64,000 nucleotides of DNA from Paramecium sonneborni (taxonomy: Eukaryota; Ciliophora; Oligohymenophorea; Peniculida; Parameciidae). The position numbers and the translations under genes were made by a program. The stretch covers positions 519,861 to 583,860 of the forward strand of contig CAJJDN010000016.1 in the NCBI GenBank assembly GCA_905182985.1, in the 5' to 3' direction. How positions within the stretch are numbered: position 1 is the stretch's first letter; every line of letters starts with the position of its first letter. Under the pieces are notes generated by a model. That model searched no databases, was not told the origin of the DNA, and was given only the letters and a program-made list of their open reading frames with translations. Below are positions 1-11,134 of the stretch, piece after piece.

Positions 1-22
1 ATATATATATTAAGATTTAATA

Positions 23-256
23 TCAATTAATTTTTTTTCTAAGCATTAGTATATGTGGTTCTGGTTTATAGCAATCATAATGAACCCATCCAGGAGATCC
101 TTTAACACCAAGACTTCTCCATTCTTGTTCTGTTAGAAGTCTTCCTATTTTTTAGATTTTTTTATATAATTCATGTGGTAGGATTACATGTCTATATTCA
201 AATTCTGCATCTCTATATTTTTCAGAGTAAACAATATCTGTCGGACAGCGAGGCAT
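23..256 (-). CDS. CKS1: CKS1/Suc1 cyclin-dependent kinase regulatory subunit
   Basis: Single-exon 77-residue protein, the usual length of the CKS family. CKS proteins dock on CDKs and read phosphothreonine on CDK substrates, in nucleus and cytoplasm. The sequence shows the family core: YSEKYRDAEFEYRHVILP near residues 10-27, then EQEWRSLGVKGSPGWVHY at 43-60, followed by KPEPHILMLRK at 64-74, where the HxPEPHILLFRR beta-strand of CKS sits. The internal TAG and TAA codons must be Gln. ATG at 256 is the only Met that gives the conserved N-terminus; TGA is at 25-23. The next gene upstream on the same strand (stop at 436) is 179 bp away. Nothing odd is seen in the product. Confidence 0.95.
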
Positions 257-435
257 AGTGAAATTTGATAAATATATTATGAAAATGTAGATTAATGTTA
301 AATTTAAATAGATTTCTTAGTGAATTTAGTAAAGTTTAAGTGAAAATAACTCAAAATTTGAAAATTAAAATTTTGATAATAATAATTTAAAATACTAGAA
401 TATTTAATGTAAATAATTAGATCAATCGAATAAAA

Positions 436-762
436 TCAATAATCATCATCAGAATTTGCTTTTTCAACTTCTTAAGGTTTTTATTAATGTTTATCTTAAA
501 AAAATTGATCATCAACAGCATTAAGATCATCTTTATTGTAAACAGTATATTGATTCTCTTTGAGAGTGATGAGATGGTTCATATTATTTTTTTAAACCAT
601 CTAAATCTCAGAAGTTACTTTTTCCATGGTTTATTCTTGATATTTTGGTTAGAGATTTTAGTCCAAAGGTTATTGAAGGTTTTGACTCTCTTAAATATTA
701 GGTTCACAAAAAACTTTTTCTTTATTCTTACTATGAACTTTTTTAATAGTACAACAACCCAT
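436..762 (-). CDS. Small MGCC-type acylated protein of unknown function
   Basis: Intronless 108-residue frame with ciliate code, ATG at 762 and TGA at 438-436. It begins MGCCTIKKV: Gly2 with Cys3 and Cys4 is a classic N-myristoylation plus palmitoylation signal, so the protein is probably tethered to a membrane; that location is inferred. The rest is rich in Gln, Asn, Lys and Asp, with an acidic end (ANSDDDY), and has no domain I recognise. It starts only 30 bp downstream of the stop of the hexosaminidase gene at 793, on the same strand. A plus-strand open frame at 487-789 is its antisense shadow. Confidence 0.7.
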
Positions 763-792
763 TCCAGAAATTTAATAAAAAATATATAAAAC

Positions 793-2475
793 TCATAATT
801 CTTTATATTAATGCTATTTTTCATGGCTTTACTCTTATTCTGTATATAAGATAGGAAAACAAATTTTAGTATGTCTTTTACAATAATCATGAGTGAAAGG
901 TGATACAGGAAATCCATATTTATTCATTCTATCTTCCATTTACCCAAGTCTATCAGCAAATTCATAAAACTATTCTTATTATTTTGAAAAAGGATTCCAT
1001 AAACTAAATAAATAAATAATTAATACGTATCTCCCAAGATTGATGATCTTAAAAATAACCTTTAAAAATGAGTATTTTAATTATTAGTTTCACCCCAAAG
1101 AGGTGCTTCTCCTCCTATTATTTTACCTTTAAATCCTTCAGGTATTTAAGGAGACCATTTATATATATCCTTCCAAGTTTAATATGTTTAATATGGATTA
1201 CCAAAAGCATTACCTACACCAATATCTAAATATAAAGGATGGTAATCACTAAGAATAAAATCATTGCTTCTATTTGATACTAATGAAAGTTCTTCTGTTG
1301 ATCCCCACCAATGAATTATATCATCATCATCAGCTGGTAATTTATCATCCTTATTATACCAATAAGCAATTCTTTTTTTAGATTTTATTTCATTTTTCCA
1401 TATACTTTTTTATTTTTATCTATAATAAGTCTACAATTCTATATAATCTGCAATCCCATGTTAATTCATAAATTCTTTTATTGAAGGTCTTTAATTATAA
1501 CAACTCTATATTGCTTCATCTCCACCAAAATGAACAAATTACACTTTTTCAAACATGTCAGCTAAATCTTATAAAACAGATTTAACAACTTCATATGTTA
1601 AATCTAAAGTAGGATCAAATTATCCATATTATTTGACTGTGCTTCCACAATTTAAAATTATATTTTCTAAATCACTAATATTTCTTCCCCAAGATTAAAC
1701 ATGGGCTGGAGAATCAATTTCTGGTATGATTTAAACTCCTCTAATTGATGCATATTCAATCAAATAGGAAACATCTGATTTAGTATAATATTCGTTTTCA
1801 GAATATTTAGAAGTGTTAGTAATGCGACTATAGTTAGTTAAAAGTAAAGGGAAACTTTCGTCATCAGTGATATGCCAATGCATTACATTCATTTTATTGA
1901 TAGCCAAAGCATCAATAGTTCTTTCAAGAGTTTTAAGAGGTAAAAAGTGTCTAGCTGTATCAACCATTACTCCTCTATATGTATATGCAGGTTCATCTTA
2001 TATTAAAAGAGGAAGCTATAATAATGAGAGAGGGAAATACATATTAAATATGATCATCATCAATTAATTAATTAACTGTATCTAATGCTCTAGCTAAACC
2101 CCAATGATTATTTGTGTCAATATTAATGTTCAAATATTCATCTATTTTCAAAATATAAGCTTCTTATTATGTATTATTAACCCAATATAATTTTTCATCA
2201 CTTTAAAGGGATATATGAAATTTTAAAGCTCCTTAAATTTTAAGATTGGAGTTCAAGGACATTTAAAAATTACATTGATTTTGAGATGTTATTAATGAAT
2301 GATAATGACGTAATAATTCAATAATATGTTATGGGTGATTATGAACATTTGTAAATGATAATCCACATTTATTAATTATCTTAATGGTTTTTGATCCTTT
2401 ATTGAATTATTAAGGCATAGGCATAAGTGAATAAGCACAAATAATTAATAGTGCTATTTGAATGATCAATTTCAT
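793..2475 (-). CDS. Beta-N-acetylhexosaminidase (GH20), copy 1
   Basis: Lysosomal or secreted exo-glycosidase that removes terminal beta-linked GlcNAc or GalNAc. The 544-residue product matches family length once two introns (2016-2040, and 23 nt near 1014-1036) are removed; 1683-48 = 1635 nt, exactly 545 codons. It starts with a signal peptide (MKLIIQIALLIICAYS). A GH20b-like N-terminal domain follows to about 165, then the TIM barrel: RGVMVDTARHF, HWHITDDESFPL, and the catalytic pair in HFGGDEA (about residue 310). Further on are HWWG and GGEAPLWGE, both substrate-site motifs. The neighbour upstream (stop 2499) is a paralogue only 23 bp away, a tandem duplication. Confidence 0.95.
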
Positions 2476-2498
2476 TAATTAAATATATTTATTTTAAT

Positions 2499-4137
2499 TC
2501 AATCGATTTAAACTTATACTTAATTCTCACTTAAGACTGGAAAACAAAGTTCTGTATTTTTTCTACAATATCCATGAGTAACAGGAGTAACAGCAAATCC
2601 TTATTTAGTCATCCTATCTTCCATTTCTATTAAACGTTTAACAAAAGATGAGAATTTTTCTGTTTCCTTCAATTTTGGATTCCATAAACTTAATAATTAT
2701 AATATTAAATTACGTCTCTGCAATAACAGATGTTCTCATATATAATTTATTAAAATGTGTATTTTGATTATTTGTTTCTCCCCACAATGGTACTTCTCCT
2801 CCAATGATTGTATTCAATGAACCTTCAGGTAGAGATGGAGTCCATTTATAGATCTCTTTCCATGTATGGTAAACTGAATATGGATTTCCAAATGCATTTC
2901 CAAATCCAGCATCTATAAATAATGGAAAATAATCCATTAATATAATTCTATTTGGTTTATCAGCAACATCAGGCAATTAATCTGTATATCCCCACCAATG
3001 TATAATATCTTCTTTATCAAGTGGTAAATTGTCTTCTTATCTATATAAATAAATTATATCTTATTCAGCTTTTATAACTTCTTTCCATAATTACTTTTAT
3101 CTTTTTCGATAATATGATTATAATTCATAATAATCTTTAATATTATTTTCTACCATAAATTATTTTATTTCAGGTCTTTGATCCCAACATGTCTTACTAA
3201 CCTCATCACCTGCAAAATTAACAAATTTCACCTTTTTGAACATTTAATAAAAATCTTTTAATATTGATTCAAGAACTTGATATGTCTTTTCTAGTGTTGG
3301 ATCAAGTATACCATATTATTTTATAGTATTTCCACACATCATCATAATATCAGCTAATTCTTTAGTCATACCCCAACTCATAGCATGCATTGGACTATCA
3401 AAACTAGGAATTATTTAAACTCCTCTCTTTGATGCATATTCTACTATTCTTGTAGTATCATTAATTGTATAAAATGAATTCTCAGAATATTTAGTAGAAT
3501 GTGTAATCTATGGATATTCTGTTAAAAGTAAAGGAAAACTTTCATCATCTGTAATATGCCAATGAATTGTATTCATAGAATTCATTACTAAGGAATCAAT
3601 AGTCCTCTCAATTAATTCAACTGATAGAAAATGTCTTGCACTATCAATCAAAATTCCTCTATAACTGTAAGTGGGCTCATCTTCAATAGTTAAAGGAAGA
3701 TTATTAATCTCTCCTTTTTCACTTAATTAATTCAAAGTATTTAATGCCCTAACCAAACCCCAATGATTATTGACTTAAATGATAACATTTAATTGATTAT
3801 CTATCTATAATCTGTATGATTCTTATTGAGTATCATCAATTCCATACAATTATTCTAAGGAATTAATATTCATATATATCTTCATAACATCCATATCATT
3901 AGTAAATTCAAATGATTATTAAAAATTACATTGATTATGAGTCATTAGTGAATGGAAATGTTAAAGTAACTCAATTATGAAATCTGGATATTGATCATGA
4001 TTAGCTTGATATTTAATAGAACATTTATTCTAAATTTTAACAAGTTAATCACCCTTTTAAAATGATTTTGGCATTGGCATTAAACTATTTGAAATGTCCA
4101 ATATGACACAAAATAGAAATAGCATAAATAAATTCAT
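2499..4137 (-). CDS. Beta-N-acetylhexosaminidase (GH20), copy 2 with altered catalytic motif
   Basis: Paralogue of the gene at 793-2475; 537 residues after removing one 25-nt intron near the 3' end. That intron matches the position of the second intron of copy 1, while copy 1's first intron is absent here. It has an N-terminal hydrophobic signal (MNLFMLFLFCVIL), RGILIDSARHF, HWHITDDESFPL, a WWG motif and GGEVPLWGE. The catalytic segment reads VNFAGDEVS rather than HxGGDE: Asp and Glu stay, but the His is Asn and the first Gly is Ala. Activity may therefore differ from copy 1; that is inference. Its start (4137) faces the gene starting at 4231, so 4138-4230 should hold a divergent promoter. 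Confidence 0.93.
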
Positions 4138-4230
4138 TTATTAAAATATTATAAATGGCTTTTTCTGAAATACAATTAGAGAGCTCATTGATGATAAATA
4201 TATACTCCAATAATTTTGATTAATTAATTA

Positions 4231-5550
4231 ATGAAGACTCAAGAAGTCTGTATTCTGAAGAATAAATTAAATATACTCCTCACACAAATTTTGAATGAAT
4301 AAACACTTGTAACACCCTCTTCCATTCATCATAATGATAATATATTACCTATTGAAGTCCCTTACAATAAAGTGTTATCAATCTAATATATATTGACATC
4401 ATAGGGTATTCTTGAAAGAGATGGAAATATTGTTTATTTGAATCCTAATATTATTGATGCATTCGTTATCAATAACTTAATCTATATTCAATTGAAAGAT
4501 TAGTTTTTATTGCATAATACAAATACTCAAGAGCAATACGTTATTTTGAACAATATGAATATTGAAAGCTTTGCTATTAGTTATCCTAAAGTAGCAATTG
4601 AATCTTCTTACTATTATATATTTGATGATAAGACAAGAAGCTTGATTAAGGTTGGAAACACAGAAAAAAAATAAAAAATTGGATGTGCTTTTTATTAGTC
4701 ATTTCTATTTTGTGGACGACCTAATGGTATTTTATGGAAAGCTAAAATGACAGGTGAAGTATAGTCATCCTTTAAATTTGCTGGTCTTAAATTCAATCAG
4801 ATAAATATCGTAAATAATTATCTCTACAATATTAATCAAAATGTATGCACTATCATTCTCATTGATGATATGACTATTTTTACTACTATTGAATTGACTT
4901 CCTAATAAATCTTTTTCTCTAAACATAAGTTACTTTACTTTGATTAAGATTATTTGTATACTCTTCAAATTTTAAACTTAGAAGATGCCTTTAATTAATA
5001 TGCTTTATAAAGTGATCCCAAAGCTATTGAACTCTTTAAAAATCATACTTAATTATAAACTTATCAAAATGGATTATTACTATATAAATATAAATCTAAT
5101 GATATTGATGAGATTTTATAAAATTTATAACGAGAATAGTTTAAATTTAAATTTGTTGCCAGCAAAAATCTCATACCTAATAAATCCTAAATCTAATTTA
5201 AGAATGACATAAACCCGAAATAATGCTGTTAATGGTTAGCCATAGATCCTATCATTTCAAATCGGTAAGAAGACTTAAGTAATGTCATCGATAAGATTAA
5301 TAGCAAACTATTTTAATATAAAGGAATGCAAAAATTAAGAAAGTATTTAAATGTTAAATAAATTAACAACTTAAATATGTTACATAGTTAAATAATAAAG
5401 AATATTAAAGTATTCAAAAAGTGGGAATTGTTGATAATCCAACAAAATTTTAAGTATTGTAGAAATTTGAATTTAGAACATTAATTTTGTATACAATTAA
5501 TCCGAGAATAGATTAAATGGAGAAATAAGCAGTTAGAGGATAGAATTTGA
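4231..5550 (+). CDS. Unknown 439-residue protein
   Basis: One uninterrupted ciliate-code frame of 440 codons, ATG at 4231, TGA at 5548-5550. I do not recognise a family. The first 300 residues are mixed beta-type sequence with repeated short hydrophobic strands and aromatic turns (for example GILERDGNIVYL, ILWKAKMTGEVQ), which would fit a WD-like propeller but carry no clear WD signature. The last 120 residues are basic and Lys/Asn-rich (KYLNVKQINNLNML, ending KWRNKQLEDRI), probably helical. There is no signal peptide or membrane segment. It lies divergently from the hexosaminidases and 40 bp upstream of the importin gene. Confidence 0.7.
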
Positions 5551-5590
5551 ATAAATATTATATAAAATAAAAAATACAAAAAAATTTAAA

Positions 5591-8500
5591 ATGGCAGAAG
5601 CTACACCTGAAATAACATTATAGATATATGCCTAAGCACTTGAAAATTTGGAGAAAGCATATGAAATCTTGCACACTCCTTATTCCAATTTTATGGTTGA
5701 GAGCACAAAAATCTTAGTATCTCCCGATTATCCAGCTGAAATAAGAATCAATATTGGAGTATTGTTAAGGAATATTTTAATTGAATAATGGGAGTTGATT
5801 TAGCCTTGTCGTAAAATAATACGTGAACTTCTTTTAAATGGGTTAGTTATGAATGTGTCAAACATGCCTATCATAGAATTGATTGTAATCTAAAATTAAT
5901 ACATATAAGTCATCAATAATAGTTTCCATAATTGTATTAGATCCAAGTCACATATGGCCAAGTCCATTGATGGAACTTTTAAATTGGATGGATGATATAA
6001 ATGCAGTTGAATCTAGTTTAGAACTCTTCTTATAGTTATTTGGCAAATTGAGTGAGACAAATGGAGAATACTAGAATTTATTGAAAGAAATAGTACCTTC
6101 AGTACTTGAAAAAGGCTTTGGTATATTTGCATAACCAGAATTAAATGAAATGTTAAGAGAAAAAATATTATTGATGGTATATCTTGTATTGAGATCAATA
6201 TCTTTTGCTGATGGAACTGATAATTCCTTAGTTAACAAATGTTTAGATAATACGTTTTAAATATGGATGGTATCAATTATATATATATAAATATAGTCTT
6301 TATTTTTATCAGCCTTATAAACCTCACCAAAATCACACATCTTTATCAAAAAGTTAGTTTTAAAAATATTGATAGTCATTTTTAGAGATTTTGGAGTCTA
6401 TAGTAGAAAATCTCTAGCTCTTTCTTTAATTCCAATTTGGAAGTTTTTCAATTCGATAACATAATTATATATAGGACATATAGTGTATCAAATAGATGTG
6501 GAACATCTTGATTCATTATTTGGAGAAGAAAACAAAGAATTGCCAATTAGCAATTAAAGAATAATCAATATAAAAAATGGTAAAAAATGAAAAGTATGTT
6601 ATATTAGATATTGAATATAAATATTTGAATGAAGATGATGATTATGAAAATCACATTGAAGGATTATGTGCATATTCTATAGAATTGATTACTATTTTAG
6701 TTACAAAACCAGCTCTTTATAATTTAATTAAATTTGGAACATTTCCATTGCTAAATACTCTATCAACATTTTTGACTGCTACTAAAGAATAAGAAAAATA
6801 ATGGGTTAAAGATCCAAGTTATTTTATATTAAATGATGAAGAAGAATTACTTTAAAAGAGTGTAAGAACCTTAGCCTTGAAATTGATAAATGATATGATA
6901 GAGAAATATGGTGATCAATTTATTTAATAAATACTTATTGTTGGTGAAAAATTGATCTTGAATAGGGAAGAAAAAGAATTTATTGATTTGGCATAATCCA
7001 TAATTTCTAAATTGAATTTCTAAGAACTAAAGGGATAATAATCAAAAGATTTTGATCAAGATAGTGTTATGCAATTTATGAAAGGTTCGATCATCACTAT
7101 TAATAATAATCATTATCTCAAGTCATTCATCTAAAAAAGAAAGGAAGCTGGCTATTTAATGTTGGGGAGTTTTTCAGAAGACATAATTGTGTTTTAACAA
7201 AAGCATTAGAGTACTTTTGATATAAAAAAATGTATGTAGAATATTTTATATGAATTGGAAAAACATAGTAAACTACAATATAAATATTTTATTAGATTCT
7301 CATAGTTTATAAGCTAGAGCTATATGGAGTACTACAAGATATTCAGATTTGATTAGTCACTAATTTAAAGAATTACTTGTGCCTCTGTTTGAATCTGTTA
7401 TAATTTATTTAGATTCAAAATATCCAATTACTTTAAGAATTATCTCAGTGAAAGCTTTAGGAAAGTAAGAAAATGTTTAGATATTAGTTATGCTTAAAAA
7501 ATTCATAAATTTAATATTGCTTTTGAATATAAATAAGAGTTTATGGAGTCAGTATTGACTGTTCTTTAAGAAGCTACTCAAGACTAAATGATTTCTATTT
7601 TAGAATCAACAATAAATTTAGTTAAATTCTCATCTACTTTGGCTACTACTTTAGCAAAGAACGGATCTAAAGTTTTGCTATAGTTTTTTAGTGTTTTTCA
7701 TTCAGAATAATGTGTTATTAAACCATTTAATGAATTAATAGTTAGAATATGTTAATGTAAAGAAGCATACCCTCATATTTTTGAAGTACTTGTGTTTATT
7801 TATTGAAGGTTTTTTGTCCATTCATTTTAGATTGTTTTTAGGTATTCTATGAAGATGTACATAAAATATAAGATAAAAGTAAGATTAAATAAAGTGATAT
7901 ATCATTAATGAGTGCTATTATGAATATTACATCAACATTTATAAAGTTTTGTTCAGATAGTAAGGCTTAAGATGCTTTTATAAATCTATTACCTTCAATG
8001 GTTAATTTAATATTGATCAACGAAGATCCTTAATTACAAGTTCATACTAGTTAATGTCTCAAGAATTTTATTATAATAGAAACTGGATAAATTTTAAAAA
8101 TGTAATCTATTTAAAATTAAATTTAGGAATTTAGTTTAAGATGTTATGAAAGTAAATTTAAAATTATTGGAAGTTCCATAAAATTCTGCTAATGAATCAG
8201 CTTCATTATTTGCAGGCAATTTAGTTATGATTACTATTAATAATCTTTTAGATGGAAATCCTGATCTAAATTTATTAAAAGCAGTTGTCTTTAAAATTTA
8301 TAGATCTAGAATGCCATCTACTGTTTAATCTTTAGTTCTAGTTTATGCTAGAATGATAATCGAAAAACCTAAAGAATCAATAGCATTCTTAACTTCCTGG
8401 AGTATTGATAATCGTATGGCTCTAAAAGTCTTAATTGATAAATGGTTATTATAATAACCCTTGTTTAGAGGAAAAGGAACTAAAAATGCTACTTTTTCTG

Positions 8501-9188
8501 CTCTAATGAAACTGTTCTTAGTTAAAGATAAAACTTTAGAGAATTTATTAGTTATTGGATATAATCCAAGTCATTAGAATATTAATAGTGGTATTTATTA
8601 ACAATTAAACTATAAGATGTATATGCACCATTTAAAATCCTATCTTTGCTTATTCGTTGTCTTGATAATGAAATAATTCCTTAAAAACAGGATAACGCAC
8701 AATAATAAGAGGATGATCGATTAGAAGTTGAAAATGATGATGATGATTTTAATGATAAAAAAAATTAAGATCAAGTAGATGTGGATTTGGAGAAAATTAA
8801 AGATGATGATGATCAAGATATAGCTGATAGATTTGCTGTATTGTTATGATAGTTATTATTTTAGTTGTTGGATCCAAAAGAAAAAAAAGATAAAGGATTA
8901 GCAGATTTAGAAACAGGATCTACTTTGTATATGAGTGAATTCTTAGATTTTAATCAAGAAGTTGGAGAAGAATGTGATGAAACAACTGAAGAAGATTTAA
9001 CCTATTTAAAAGATCCATGTTTAAATATAAATCTTGTGGTAATTCTTATTTCTAATTTAAAGGATTCTCTTAAAGAGTTTTTCACTAATTTATTAAAAAA
9101 TGATTAGGAATATTTCAGATTTTGCTTACGCCATCTACTCAAAGAGGACATACTCTTATTATAGAAGCATATAAAACTAAACTTCTGA
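5591..9188 (+). CDS. Importin-9/Kap114-like karyopherin
   Basis: Nuclear transport receptor of the importin-beta family (HEAT-repeat solenoid). About ten introns of 23-28 nt restore a single frame of 1114 codons (3598-256 nt), close to importin-9 length. Supporting features: an N-terminal importin-N-like segment (LEKAYEIL, PAEIRINIGVLLRNILIEQW), a LDPSHIWPSPLMELLNW segment, a helix set around YLVLRSISFADG, a HEAT stretch LDSHSLQARAIWSTTRYSDL, and a long acidic insertion (runs of Asp and Glu, about 8700-8830), as in importin-9. The C-terminal part contains TTEEDLTYLKDP and DSLKEFFTNLLK. The first intron is 5885-5909. The family call is from recognition; exact importin subclass is less sure than the karyopherin fold. 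Confidence 0.72.
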
Positions 9189-9222
9189 TTAGTTTCATTA
9201 ATAAATATAATAAAATAGTTAA

Positions 9223-10682
9223 TCATAAATCTTCAGAGAGAACCTTTTCGATCATTTTTTTCGATTATACAGTTTTAATCTTTTAACTCAATAAATCTGA
9301 CTACTTTTCTACTTTATCAATTAAATAAGTGACGAATTTCTTTTTGAATAAACGTTATTTTTTAAATCTCTCAAAATCTTGATTTGGTTCTTTCTCTTCT
9401 TATGGTTTATCTTCTTCTAAATATTAACATGCTTTATCCATCATTTTATCTAATTGCAAGATTCTCTCATTTAACTTTGTATTGTTTTACTGAAAAGTAT
9501 GTTCTACATTATCACATTACTTAATAAATTTATTGAATTCAATATCAGATCTATGTAAAACTCTTTATGATCTACTAACACTAGTTGTTGGTCTAGTAGA
9601 TCTTAATGTATTTTCAACTCTAGATTTTGGTGTTGCATAATTTAATTTCTTTCGTAGAAAATCTTCTTTTCCAAATGTATTTTTATTTGTATCTGTTTAA
9701 ACAAAAAATTTATGATATTAGCTATCTTATGCTTCATTAACTCTTTTCATTGTTTTACTCTTTACCTTCTTCTTAAAAAAGTCAGGATCAAATTGATCAA
9801 TTCTTGTATCTTTAAATATTTGAACCAATTATTTATTTTATTTCATCTCCTCATCTACTAAAATCTTTTACAATTATTCTTATGTAATTCGTTTTTATAC
9901 TATATTTCTCCATCTCTCCATTTCATCCCAAGCATCTTCTTTAAATTTTATATTTTCTAAACTAAATATTCATTTATACCATTCCTGATTTCCAAAACTG
10001 AACAAGCATCTAATTTTTATTCTTCACATAATTTCTTCATAAAAAAATTAACTTGCTCTTGATCATTAAATTCAACTTTTTGAAGTCCTTCCTTACTTAG
10101 TTTTTTATAAATCAATTTTGGATCTTTGATTGATATTTTTAGTTCATTCAACTAAAAATTTATTAATAATAATTACAGAAGATTTAAGATTTTATCTTTG
10201 ATATTAATCAAATAAAGCATCCAAATCAGTTTATTCAATTTAATCATTCATAAGTAGTGCTAATTTTTAAGGAACAGAGATTGGTTTTTTTTTCCAATTT
10301 TTTTATTTATTAGTTGCAGATTAAGTTTAACATTATTACAATATACCATCTAATTCTTCTTGGTCTATAACTTTTTGCATAATTTATATAACTTTTTCAT
10401 CTAACTCATAATTAGCTTTGACTTCTTTCAAACCATCATTTGCTTTAGGTTTAATCTATAATTGGGTGCTTGTAAATGTTTGAATGGGTAATTCAGTTAC
10501 ACCAGTCCGTTCTAAAAATAATATGATGGATTAATAAAACTTTTGAGATCAGCATATTTCTTCTATATATACATGGTCATATTTTTATCTCTGAACTCAT
10601 TGAAATTGGCATCGAAATAACGTAGTGGTTTATTTTATAGAGTTTTAATGGCAATAAAACCAGCAACTGCTTCATTCGACAT
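9223..10682 (-). CDS. Coiled-coil protein, unknown function
   Basis: Product of 460 residues after three introns of 29, 25 and 23 nt; 1460-77 = 1383 nt, exactly 461 codons. The N-terminus (MSNEAVAGFIAIKTLQNKPL) leads into a long charged region with many Lys, Glu and Gln, typical of coiled coils; RPTTSVSRSQRVLHRSD near 330 is a basic Ser-rich linker. No catalytic motif or membrane segment is seen. It is convergent with the importin gene (stops 34 bp apart). A cytoskeletal or ciliary role would be usual for such ciliate proteins but is a guess. Confidence 0.72.
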
Positions 10683-10764
10683 AAATTTTAATATAAATAA
10701 TTTAAGTGGATTGGGATCTAACTAATTCATTATTAAAAATAAAATATTAAAATTGTCTTGTACG

Positions 10765-10974
10765 ATGAAATAACAAAAAAAGATCAGGTAATTGAAAAAA
10801 AATAATAATAGAAAAATTAATCGACGAGTGATTTAAGTAATATAAATATTAAAGGAAGACTCCTTAGATTCATGGGTGAACACAAATGAATATTTATTGT
10901 CTAAGTTACATATTCCAACAAGTTTAAGTTCTCAAGCTCCTGGATCGATGTTAGAAATTCTCTTAGGAATGTGA
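10765..10974 (+). CDS. Possible small gene, structure uncertain
   Basis: Open frame of 70 codons, ATG at 10765 to TGA at 10972-10974, giving a basic start and then LDSWVNTNEYLLSKLH and a hydrophobic end. Two candidate introns (24 nt at 10778-10801, and 18 nt near 10833-10850) are in frame and could be spliced. A second coding-like stretch in another frame follows (about 11011-11110, KEDVLDPLINSVTLSKINDI), so the true gene may run on through an intron I could not place. It sits between two better supported genes. Confidence 0.3.
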
Positions 10975-11134
10975 ATAAAATTAAGCTTTCTTCTTTATTA
11001 TAATAATTATTGAGATGGAGAATAGAGGTTGAAAGAGGATGTTTTGGATCCATTAATAAATTCTGTTACGCTATCTAAAATAAATGATATTTTAGGGTAT
11101 TATATATTTTTAAAATTTGAAATATAATAAATAA

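Noticed and set aside
487..789. Plus-strand 100-residue open frame
   Set aside because: Antisense shadow of the MGCC protein gene; hydrophobic composition from reversed AT-rich codons.
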